From: Varroa destructor
Lineage: Eukaryota > Arthropoda > Arachnida > Mesostigmata > Varroidae
Direction: 5' to 3'
Assembly (NCBI RefSeq): GCF_002443255.2
Contig: NW_019211460.1
Span: 37,581,498-37,645,497, forward strand
DNA: 64,000 bases
Shown here in pieces: positions 37,720 through 46,999 of the stretch. Every line of letters starts with the position of its first letter. Position 1 is the stretch's first letter. A model generated the notes under the pieces. It ran no database searches, was not told the DNA's origin, and was given only the letters and a program-made list of their open reading frames with translations. Made by a program: the position numbers and the translations under genes.

Positions 37720-37732
37720 GGGTCAGTGACCG
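37720..37732. promoter_or_regulatory. Ecdysone-response-like IR1 element, 12 of 13
   Basis: GGGTCAGTGACCG is an inverted repeat with a one-base spacer. Only the last base departs from RGKTCANTGAMCY. It lies about 290 bases upstream of the ATG at 38018. Confidence 0.3.
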
Positions 37733-38017
37733 TTGCCGGTTGGTCCATTGGTTGAATCATTGGGCCTTTGTTTCAAGCGAATAGGCGACCGCGGATAGCG
37801 CCTCATGTCAACAACATATATACAATGTCGTCAACAAGAACTCATAACATGACATACATACATAGAATAAAATGGCTTGGATTCGCTTTCTGCGTCCGCC
37901 TGCCTACTTCGTCGCCATCTTGCTACTTCCACGCACATCTACACACTGTGTTGAAGTCATAGCGTTTACGGTACACTAGACCATGAACACAAGTCACAGC
38001 AAAATATCCATTCAACA

Positions 38018-38251
38018 ATGCGACCTCGGCAAAAGAGAGCTGTTGCTACGGCTTCCATCGTTGCAGCCGCCGCCAATGGTCAAAAGCTACAGCCGAACCC
38101 ACTGATGCTACTGGAGGACATTAAATGGTTGAGTAACGAACGCTTGGTCCGTTTGGCCACTTCCATTGAATATAGCAACTTCTGCATCGGCTTATTTCGG
38201 AAGATGATCTGCCGACCCAATTCTGCAAACGAAAGAGGTCCTATTGGATAA
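38018..38251 (+). CDS. Candidate small protein or exon, 77 residues
   Basis: ATG at 38018 (context CAACAATGC) opens a 77-residue frame, and the same frame is open upstream to 37955. The product starts MRPRQKRAVATASIVAAAANG. A helical-looking segment at about residues 28-62 (LMLLEDIKWLSNERLVRLAT and onward) is mixed hydrophobic and charged, as in folded domains. Codon choice is more GC-rich at third positions than nearby frames. An AATAAA signal is at 38276-38281, 25 bases after the stop, which would give an extremely short 3' UTR or a terminal exon. I do not recognise a family. Chance remains likely. Confidence 0.2.
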   Translation: MRPRQKRAVATASIVAAAANGQKLQPNPLMLLEDIKWLSNERLVRLATSIEYSNFCIGLFRKMICRPNSANERGPIG

Positions 38252-38758
38252 GACCTGCAGCTCGATTGCGGCGTAAATAAAAGGAGTACAGTTAAATACT
38301 ATGAAGTATCCGAAATAGGGAAAAAGGGGTATGCTAAAGGTAAACACGTGTCATGGGACTCTCGATGCCTCGATATCTACGGAAGTTAGGTTCTTAAAAA
38401 GCCAAATAATTACACCTATCTTTATTTTTTATTAAGGTCATCCGTTTGTGACCAAATCTAAAGAGTCCCACGTTATTCCTATAAAGTATACGATATTTCA
38501 TTTTTACTTAAATTTGTTTTCTGAATTAATATTTAAGCTAGAGTGCGACCGCTGGCCTTTTATTACTGAGTGGTTCATGCGCTGTATATGCAGAACAAGT
38601 GGCACACGTCTAAACAAAGGTCACGTAATACTGTGTAGATTTTGACATCCCCGCGGCCTTTTGTCAGCAATGTCGGTTTATCCTTTAAAAGTTGAATGTC
38701 GTCCTTCCTTTTCTTAAAAATCTGTCATTTGATCGACGTGTGATTATTCTACCGTGCG

Positions 38759-38781
38759 TATATATATATATATATATATAT
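38759..38781. repeat. (TA)n microsatellite
   Basis: About eleven TA units. Confidence 0.95.
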
Positions 38782-39502
38782 GGAGTGCTACAGAATATAT
38801 GCGCTATTTACCGGGTTTCGAATCTTTTTTCTCTCCAGGACGTAATTAATTGGAGATGATTGGATCAAGATAGATAAACTTCTAAAGTATAGCTGACTTA
38901 CAACGACAGTGCCGCGTAGACAAATATACAACTCACAATTACTCGGATTTCGTTTCCGATAGGTAAGTTCGAAACAGATAGGACCGTTTGAGAGGTTTAA
39001 ATACAATGTTCCAGAAGACCAGCTGGCAAAAGTATATTTTTTGTATTAAGTAAATTTATGAGAAAATATCCCAGAAATCTGTAAGACAATGACGTCGTGC
39101 ACGCAGCGTAAGTCAAATGGTGGTCGTCGCATTTTGAGACATTATAAATGTCTATAATGAACAGTGATATATACTATTAAAAAATTATCTATGTTTTAAG
39201 AATAACACGGACCGAAGAAAACATTTTTGCCAACGTTATTTGGAAACGATAAATAGAACGAGAACAGTTGTCGGAAAAGATCGTTTGGCGAGAGAAGCTA
39301 AATTCGAATTAAACTAATCGGCATAATTGCACTTACTAGGAAACTATAGATCCATATGTTACTTAGGAACATCACATAAATTCCTATACTACAAAAGCAC
39401 CTATACTGTAGTCCTGATCTAAGAACACATCTCGTCTTCGGGGTTCGACGAAGAGGTTCGATAGGATGGCCCGTCCGTTCCCCAGATTTGAGGCCAATGG
39501 CC

Positions 39503-39522
39503 TTTTTTTTTTTTTTTTTTTT
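39503..39522. repeat. Poly-T run, 20 T
   Basis: A T20 homopolymer directly follows GGCCAATGGCC, an 11-base palindrome. Read on the minus strand it could be the A-tail of an old retroposed copy, but I found no recognisable body or target-site duplication. Confidence 0.9.
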
Positions 39523-40715
39523 AAGAAATACCTTATAATTAAATTTACGTCAGAGAGTCGCTGACACTAGATCATTCTAGAACCGTCATTGAGCTAGAAC
39601 GCACTATTTCACGTAATGAAATGGTCCCTAATGTTTGTGAATCAATAGTCCACCGTCGCCAGCGTTGTTTTCTCTAAAACGATGATAAATTTCAACAAGT
39701 GCGGAAGAAAAGAATTCTATATTGTATGTAGATTACTTTGCAATTTCAATATAAATTTTACATTATTATAAAAAACTGAAGCTATAATCATTCTGCTCGT
39801 GTGTACATTTTTCTGGGCATTAAGGCGTCTCAATAATAACAAGACGAGTTAAGTTTTCTTACTACGGAGGATGCATGTTTGTCGGCTGGTTTTCTTCTGG
39901 AAGCAAGCGTCGGTATGGCCCGTCTGCCTGCCTGCCTGTTCAGCCTCCTAGTCATGGAGAATAGGCAAGAACGCATACAGACGTACACAAGTGAATAGAC
40001 CAGTCTGTCGGCGGTGGAAGATACATTGTCGGCTTGCATGCCACTTATGCTGATTTTTACCGGCCGCATCAGCAGCAGCGAGTCATCGTATATGTTGATT
40101 CTGTGTCTCTCCGTGGGTTTGTACCCGGGATCAACGTCCGCTAGCAAAACAACTCCGGGCGAAGGTCATTCACCCGAGAACGCCAAGGGCCCGCCGTCAG
40201 AATCACCCATAGTAGACATAGCGGTCCATCCATTCAGTTTATCGGCGGGCTGTCTGATGGCCCACTGCTGGTTCGTTCGCTGGCTCTCACACTGTCATTA
40301 AACTGGCTGTACACGATAGGAGACAGCTATTGGCCCCGGGGGCGAGATCGGGGCCCGTGACCCATTTCGAGGTCGCTCCTCCCAAAAATTGTAAGCAGAG
40401 ATCTAGTAAAGGTTACATTCGTCTTATTGATTGGCTTGTCGGTGTGGTTAACTTGTGGCGCTATACTACAGGTATATTGCGCCGGTCTGACAGGCCGACT
40501 AACTTGCCGTGCTGTCCTTTTGGCCTTTCGAAGGGAACGCCAGGCACTTGACATTAACCAAACTCTCTATGTTAGATCAAAGTAGACAGCGGCAGTATAT
40601 CTTGCCTCGTGCCTATTTTTGAGTCATCGTCGTATTTAGAGGATCACGATCCTTAGGTTCGAAACAATATTTCATGTTAGGTCACAAGCAGGTAAACAGG
40701 AACTCGCGTGATTTC

Positions 40716-40724
40716 GCGCCACCT
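40716..40724 (-). promoter_or_regulatory. CTCF-type core AGGTGGCGC (minus strand)
   Basis: The minus strand reads GCACAAGGTGGCGC, which agrees with 12 of 14 positions of the vertebrate consensus. An isolated AGGTCA half-site lies 30 bases away (40679-40684). Confidence 0.35.
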
Positions 40725-40990
40725 TGTGCCTTAGTTCAGTCGTTTTAAAAATTTTGCAAGATTTTAATTCTGACCGCTGTCATTAATGTAACAGAGGTAC
40801 CTATTCCGCAAAAAGTAGTATCAGAAAAAGAGCTTTCATACGGTTATTTTCGAATTCACGTATATTATGAATACACTATAGCGTATTACCAATTTACATA
40901 CGCCCTTATGGGGCGGCTTTTCATGCAGTCGCTATGCTTCTAGGGCATCATGTGTGCGACATGATGGTATAGACGCGTTTACCATATACA

Positions 40991-41010
40991 TATATATATA
41001 TATATATATA
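40991..41010. repeat. (TA)10 microsatellite
   Basis: Ten TA units, preceded by ATATACA. Confidence 0.93.
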
Positions 41011-41286
41011 GCGCACATCAAGCAGGCACACAACTTCGGTAGTTGCGCACTGACCCATCTTTAACCTACAGAACGGTGGACCTTCCGGTACCGTTGCATC
41101 GGAAATCGCTTTACATACTTTAATATACGCAACATATATACGTGTGGCACACACATATAAAATAGACAGACAGATAAGTGTAATTACGGTTTTGACTGCG
41201 TTCTGTACAACCAACTAATTTGCATTTGCATGTGCACTTAGTACAGGTGTGTCCCGTTCACTACTTATCCTCTCCGTGGCAGGCAG

Positions 41287-41401
41287 GGTCACCCCCTGAC
41301 GCATGACGGTCCCTCAAGGGTGACCTCAGGCGAGGTTCCTGCTTTGCGTCGGCCATCGTTCTGAATCAGCCGAAAGCAGAAGGTAGCCGTCTGACCTCAG
41401 G
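41287..41401. promoter_or_regulatory. Cluster of nuclear-receptor half-sites
   Basis: GGTCACCC (41287-41294) and GGGTGACC (41318-41325) form a perfect eight-pair inverted repeat. TGACCTCAGG occurs at 41321-41330 and again exactly at 41392-41401. These give several AGGTCA-type half-sites just upstream of the perfect IR1 element at 41465. Confidence 0.3.
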
Positions 41402-41464
41402 ACGCTCGATTGTTGTTTGTTGCCGTCAGTTGATGAAAGAACCGGGTAAGAAGGACATAGGGAA

Positions 41465-41477
41465 GGGTCATTGACCC
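41465..41477. promoter_or_regulatory. Perfect palindromic IR1 hormone-response element
   Basis: GGGTCATTGACCC is a self-complementary IR1 apart from its central base and matches all 13 positions of the EcR/USP consensus RGKTCANTGAMCY. More half-sites lie within 180 bases upstream. It could also serve other receptors that bind IR1. Confidence 0.45.
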
Positions 41478-42110
41478 ACACCTCCAAATTGCCATGCCAA
41501 CGGAAGGTTACAGGGGCCTGCTTTTGAGGGATATATAATTGGCAATTTGGCATGCGTGTGAACGTAGATCTGTAGGAAATACTCAATTGTATTAGTGAGA
41601 GAAGAAGACCGCTAAGCCTGTTACTACCTTATGAGAATACAGGCAGCAAGATATGAACTGTGTTTCAGTAGGCCTACACAAAGAATGAAGAGCCCTATTT
41701 ATGGTAAAGCAATAAAAAAAGTCAACAAATCGCGGTCGTCTAATTTGTTTAAGCTCCATTTTATGCACGTAACAGCTAATTTTATAGTTTATTTAGTATT
41801 AATTTAGCCCAATGAAAAACTGCATAGGGTTAGATTTTCAGTTAAAAATATATTTTCTACCAATTAAAAGTCACTCAAATATTGCATTATCTTGATTTTA
41901 TGGGATTTTATGAATACCGCAATGGTTTGCTTTCAGCGTACGTTGATAATGTAGTAATTAAGCGTATTATGAGTAAATGCGGTGATACGTTTGCGCTTAC
42001 AGTAAAGCACACAGATATTCGACCTTATAAAGGAATCCTTAAAATTCCGAAGACCTAAAAATTCTGACTATTTCTTCAGTCGGAACTTCATCGATTAGCA
42101 AAAATTCTAC

Positions 42111-42138
42111 TGTGTGTGTGTGTGTGTATATATATATA
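42111..42138. repeat. Compound (TG)n(TA)n microsatellite
   Basis: About eight TG units run directly into five to six TA units. Confidence 0.93.
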
Positions 42139-43300
42139 CAATGGCGTGTTCTACATGAAATGGCCTCCATCTAGGCGGCTTTGTGGTTCCTTAGAGCCTC
42201 GCTCGCAGTGAGTCGGTCAATCGGTTCCAAATTTTCGAAGTATTTTCGAAATAACACCTGCCTTCTCCGATCCCGCTCTGCGCCGATCGCTTGGCCCTTG
42301 TTTCAGTCATTCGCTGGCGCGTTTGCCGCCACAGCCATCATTAGCTCCTTATCGGTTACCGACGTCGCTGTCGCGCGCTAAACAAGCGCACCAATATTGC
42401 CACACTCACCGACTTTAGAGAACATGACAATATAACAAAAAAATAGAACATAAACAACGTGAAGTAGAACAGTAACAACAGGCAGAGCCAGGGGCGTCGA
42501 CAATAGCAAAGCATATACAATAAACTATGGTAACCACAGTAACCGACTAGCAACGACTAACGGGACGGAGTCTTGACAATGCTAGGCAGATGTAGCATAA
42601 TAAGGTCATAAGGAAGCAAAGAGAAAAGTGGCACCGGTAAGCGTAATAGGGGTTCTGTCTTGTTGTTGGTGCTTCTTTGGACATCGCGCGCTGCTAAGCA
42701 TTCAGGTGCCAGCCACAAAACGAATGTGTATGAGGACAAATGGAAAGAAGTACATAAAAGCTCGTCTGTTACTTTTGCGTGTCCGTATGTAGTACCCATC
42801 TAGTCTAGAATCGGATGACAACATAAACAACAACAAAAACAATAACTGGTACATAAACGACACATAAGCTAGTGCGACAACAGGTCACCGGCTGTCGACT
42901 TCTGTCTACCTGCCGTAGACACTACACATATATACACCAACACGGGAAACAGATCGCGGGACGGACGCTGTCAAAGCGGTCGGATGGAAGTCATCGGACC
43001 AGGAGCACGCGCGAACCCAACAACCGCATTACATAAAATACAGAGTCGCTGCTAAAAGGTCAACGGCCTGCTCCCCAATAGCCCTCTGCTTCTGCCTCTG
43101 GGCCCGTTTTGCTTTGGCGGCCACTGCATCCGCGGCGGCTGTAGTGGTGGCCGTTGTCGTTGTCGTGGCAGCAAACCAGCTATTGGCGGTATACGCGCAC
43201 TCCAACAATTAAGACCAGAACGTGTGCCCGCGCTCACTATTTAGAGCTGTAGTCACCGTTCTTATTCTTCACGGTTCCCCCGATTCATTCAATCATCAGC

Positions 43301-43317
43301 TCGTCGTCGTCGTCGTC
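43301..43317. repeat. (TCG)n microsatellite
   Basis: Nearly six TCG units. Confidence 0.92.
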
Positions 43318-43530
43318 ACCTCAACCCGTGCGTTAGTTGGATAGATACGTCCACGGACTGTATTGGCTACCCTTCGACGGACTAGCGTCGAGTGAATTGT
43401 TGAAGTCGTCCGAAAAGTTGTTCATGCAGAAAAATGGCAAAAAAAAAAAAGACTAAAGAGGAAAAGCGCCAAGGGAGGAAACGTTGAAAAATCCGTAGCA
43501 GTGCTCGTTCGACAAACAGAAACAAATTCA

Positions 43531-43539
43531 AGATGGCGC
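43531..43539 (+). promoter_or_regulatory. AGATGGCGC, CTCF- or YY1-type site at an ATG
   Basis: The core overlaps the ATG of the following ORF. TTCAAGATGGCG also matches the YY1-type motif AAGATGGCGGC over its first eight to nine bases; such motifs often sit at transcription and translation starts. Confidence 0.3.
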
Positions 43540-43811
43540 GCCTGCATCAGGAGCAAGTAGTATTTTGGCGGAAAATTCCTGCTTTAGCTAAAGCCATCAG
43601 GAGTTTGAGAAGCTGGAACCGCACGAACCAGAAATTCCAGCTAAGGCACCAACTGGCAAGTAGTTCGGTGGGAGCGCTGCTCACTGCAGTGGAGCGTTTG
43701 GCTGCAGATGCGGCTGCTGCTGTTGCTGTTATTGCGTCTGTCCTCGTTAGAAGAAGCAGAATGGGAACAAATTTTGACCGATTTCTCGAAAGAAAAAAAG
43801 CAAGGGAATAA
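43533..43811 (+). CDS. Candidate small basic protein, 92 residues
   Basis: ATG at 43533 lies in a near-ideal start context (AAGATGG, A at -3 and G at +4). The product begins MARLHQEQVVFWRKIPALAK. It is basic throughout, with an Ala/Val-rich hydrophobic segment at about residues 50-70, and ends RFLERKKARE before TAA. A basic, amphipathic N-terminus would fit a mitochondrial targeting sequence, but that is a guess. The Ala run reflects local GCTGCTGTTGCT triplets, and a 104-codon frame is open on the opposite strand, both of which weaken the case. Confidence 0.18.
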   Translation: MARLHQEQVVFWRKIPALAKAIRSLRSWNRTNQKFQLRHQLASSSVGALLTAVERLAADAAAAVAVIASVLVRRSRMGTNFDRFLERKKARE

Positions 43812-44642
43812 GAATAATATTGTAATTTGTTAAAACCCGCATGCGGCAACAACAACGGCACAAAACACCACCGATAGAATAACCGATTAATAGGTCATTG
43901 AGCTATATCTGGCTGTGGATATCGCTATGTGAAGTTACCTTTGGCAAACTTAAGCATACCTAACATTGACGCAATCTAGACTGCTGTACTCGTTTCATTA
44001 TACTAAATTCATCTTTTCTTGATTTCGAAATCAAATATCTAATTAGCCAATGGAACAGGGCGTTTCTCCTATGCCAACTTGATCTATTTAACCGCGCTGT
44101 TCATCTCAAGTAAGTTTACAAGCTCACATGTCTGTCAACATTTTATGGGCATTTAGTAAAGTCAATCACTCTATGTTCCCGAATAAGGTTGCCTGAGGTG
44201 GATGGCCTGTTTTCCAGCCGCAATAACGGCCAATTCTGGAGATGTTTCTACGTCTGCACAGCTGTACTTCCAAGACGGTATAGTCGTAGCATTGGTCCTC
44301 TACAGATTCTACACGCGGTGAAATCCTGCCATCGAATGGGCAAACTGCCACTTCAGGAATAAGCCAATATGTAGCAACTACACCAGATTGGTTCGACGGC
44401 CACCGTCACAGTTGCTGCTAATTACGTTACTGTCTAAAGGCACTCATCTAGCTACGTAAGGGTGTCTACCGGATCAAGTCAAGGTTACCAGCTCTCAGCG
44501 AAACACTTATATGTATGGTTATATAGTAGATAGCTCTATAAAGAGGTATCAAAAACGAACTATCGGCAGCTATGACGACCATGAGCCCAACACAAAGAAC
44601 CGTATGGAAAGCCACTCCGGCGTAGCTTGAGATAGTGCAGGT

Positions 44643-44750
44643 CGATTCACCACCGAATCGAGGCGGCAAATGCTACTCGTCGAGTAGTCGATGGGACAGA
44701 ACGAGACGAAGCCGGCATTGCCGCCTTCGTGGCTCGGGGACGCTCTCGTT
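44643..44750. other. Cluster of three hairpins
   Basis: CGATTC/GAATCG (44643-44660) has six pairs. CTACTCG-T-CGAGTAG (44673-44687) has seven. ACGAAG-C-CGGC-ATT-GCCG-C-CTTCGT (44706-44730) has ten pairs with one C-C mismatch, and an outer AACGAGA/TCTCGTT stem (44700-44706 with 44744-44750) surrounds it. No known RNA family is recognised. Confidence 0.6.
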
Positions 44751-45723
44751 TCGTTGGTCTCTTAACACAGCTCGTGTGGTTTGTAAATACCGAAACGCCT
44801 GTGCGTGTTTAGGTATAATTCAATATATAACCTATTAATTAAAACTCTGCTGCAAGAAAGAACAGTGAAGGGCCGAACAGGAACGAGGTCAGCTTGTTGT
44901 TGATACTAGTACGACTTCCACCAAGCGCAGTTAAATGCTGTTGTCCCAGCAGTTTTTCGATCTACTGCTCTATCTATCTACAATTGTGTATCCCTTGCTT
45001 CCACACGAATGAGTCTCGATCATAGACGCGCGAGTCGAGCGACCGACTATATCTCGTAAAGAGGGGAAAAGCGACAATTCATTTTGCCGCCACTATTTAC
45101 AACAGCCGCAAACGTCATAATGGTGGCATTTGGGTTAACACCATGCTCCTTAGCAAAGGCCATTCAACCCGAACAAGATCTCGGGACCTCTGTATCGAAA
45201 AAAAACTAACCTAAAATTACCTAATCGGGAACTGATCTTACATCATTAGAGTGTCATTTATGTTACCATCATATTGGCCACTATAAGCCGTATAGAACTG
45301 TTGCCTTTCGTCGACAAAAACCAGGAAGTAATAATTATGTAACGAAACCAATTTGATTGGGTAACTCTTCTAGTGTGCCTAATGACTGAGGCCGTTCTTA
45401 TAAGTCGTTCCTTCATCATGTCCTGCGTGTGCGAGGCAATTGTGTTTTTCGACTATATACTGCACTGGCCTATTTCACCGCTCTATCTAAGGTGTAAATA
45501 CGCACAGTTGACAAAACGTCGATATTACTGATTTGTTGCGTAGGAATTGCGTAAGAGTGACACGAACGGCCTTATTTTTTGCAGTAAATAAAAATGCTGG
45601 TAATTGATACTAAACGACGTTAGTCACCAGCTGTAGGCTGCACAATTTGCACCGGGATATAATATTTGTTTCTATATTTTCGTGATAGAAAACTACTAAA
45701 GCCATGTAGCTTACGGACTGCAT

Positions 45724-45736
45724 TGACCTCTGACCG
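45724..45736 (-). promoter_or_regulatory. DR1 nuclear-receptor site
   Basis: On the minus strand CGGTCAGAGGTCA is a direct repeat of AGGTCA-type half-sites with a one-base spacer, 12 of 13 to the ideal DR1. HNF4, RXR/USP and COUP-type receptors bind DR1. The site also sits between two copies of GCCATGTAGC (45701-45710, 45736-45745). Confidence 0.3.
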
Positions 45737-46999
45737 CCATGTAGCAAAACTGAAATAATAGAAACGACCGATTTATTTCCGTATCATTACGGTGGTTATT
45801 CTGTGCGTCGTTTTTGGACGCGAGAGGGATGATGGTGCTACTCCATACCAGATAGGACAAACAGCCTTAACATATGTACTTCCTCTTTATGTAACTTATT
45901 CGACTGAAAGAAAGGTCCTCTCGCACTTTTCAAGGTGCTCCATGTAAGCTTACCTAAGATATTTTAGCACGCTTAAAAATGGCATTGATTAGAAAAAGGA
46001 CGACAGCTATCCGCTTTTTTAATTGTTCTATCTCAGACAAGTTTTGTCCTAAACTCGCGATCCATGACCCTGTAAAAATACATTAACTACTTGCTTTTTC
46101 TCTCCCCATTGAAATCTAATATATTTCGGGTTTTCACTACCATAGAAAATACTCGGCGTAAAATTACCTAAACTACCTGGAAATTTTATCTTTTAGGATA
46201 AAACAGGTCACAGTCGGTTGTAAAACGAGGGGATTATTCAAAGCCGGTACGTGTAGCAAAGAATCAACGACTGACTCATTGCGATTGCTCGGAAAAAAAA
46301 GCCTTAGATAGAAATATTAAGCAATTGTCAAATTCGTTTGTTGTAAAATCGTGATCATTCGATACTATTTAAAGGGAAAATAATAAATGATCAAAATATC
46401 ATGCAGACGTCCTCGCACAGATCAGTTTCCTTCGTATGCCACAGCATACGAAGTTGCGAGTCAGGCAACCTTTGGTTGAACGGCGCGCATTTCAAGCTAT
46501 TGTATAATCCCCAATTTAATGGAAAAGGTTGATGATCTCGTATCGGAAGGAAAACTAAATACAAACAAAGTGCGTATGAAGGAAGGCTTCTGTATGAAGG
46601 AAATAAATGGCTTTAGTTATGTTTTTTATTCACAACAGCGTCTCTAACATTATAGATTTGACTTCTATTTCAGTACAGAGATTATGAATGCGAACGGCTT
46701 CAGATAACGTTTATGTTATAGCAGCGATTCAAGGTATCGTCTAAATCTGCCAAGATGTTGGCCTTGAGATTGTTCTTACTCTATTGTATCATTAAAACAT
46801 CATTTCGAACATGCCTTCGGTGCATACAAGCCTGGAAAAGCTTTGTGTCCCTAATATTGTTGAAGATTTCGGCCGAAACCTGTGAGTACAGTGGCACGCC
46901 ATAGACCCCATACGCCCTCTTTGCTTAAAACTTGAGGACTTGCTCCACATCGAACTGTGATTGAATTATATCATTTATATTTATCAGAATTAGAAAACT

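Larger units (their letters stand above)
37260..38290. other. GC-richer patch and small ORF candidate
   Basis: A CpG-rich block at about 37450-37750 contains a perfect ten-pair hairpin (37592-37617) and a near-perfect IR1 site (37720). It is followed by the 77-residue ORF at 38018. A GGGGGG-rich segment lies at 37693-37700. Confidence 0.45.
38290..42160. other. AT-rich non-coding stretch with a receptor half-site cluster
   Basis: Microsatellites lie at 38759, 40991 and 42111, a T20 run at 39503, a CTCF-type core at 40716, and a group of AGGTCA-type half-sites at 41287-41477. A perfect donor sequence (TAG|GTAAGT at 38962) follows about 25 open codons, but without a clear acceptor. Frames of 95-105 codons near 39.8-40.3 kb lie on both strands and are unrecognised. 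Confidence 0.55.
42160..43870. other. GC-richer patch with trinucleotide runs and one ORF
   Basis: CCGTTGTCGTTGTCGT-type runs near 43141-43175, a TCG tract at 43301 and a 12-A run at 43439-43450 precede the 92-residue ORF at 43533. A donor-like ACCG|GTAAGC is near 42636. Other frames are short and unrecognised. Confidence 0.45.

Noticed and set aside
14846..38962. Perfect AGGTAAGT donors at 14846 (minus), 17342 and 38962 (plus)
   Set aside because: Two or three such 8-mers are expected in this window by chance, so three do not show introns. Only 17342 is kept, as a low-confidence candidate, because an ATG frame runs into it.
45214..46173. Repeated TAAAATTACCTAA at two places under 1 kb apart
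   Set aside because: A low-complexity AT-rich 13-mer; no longer alignment around it.
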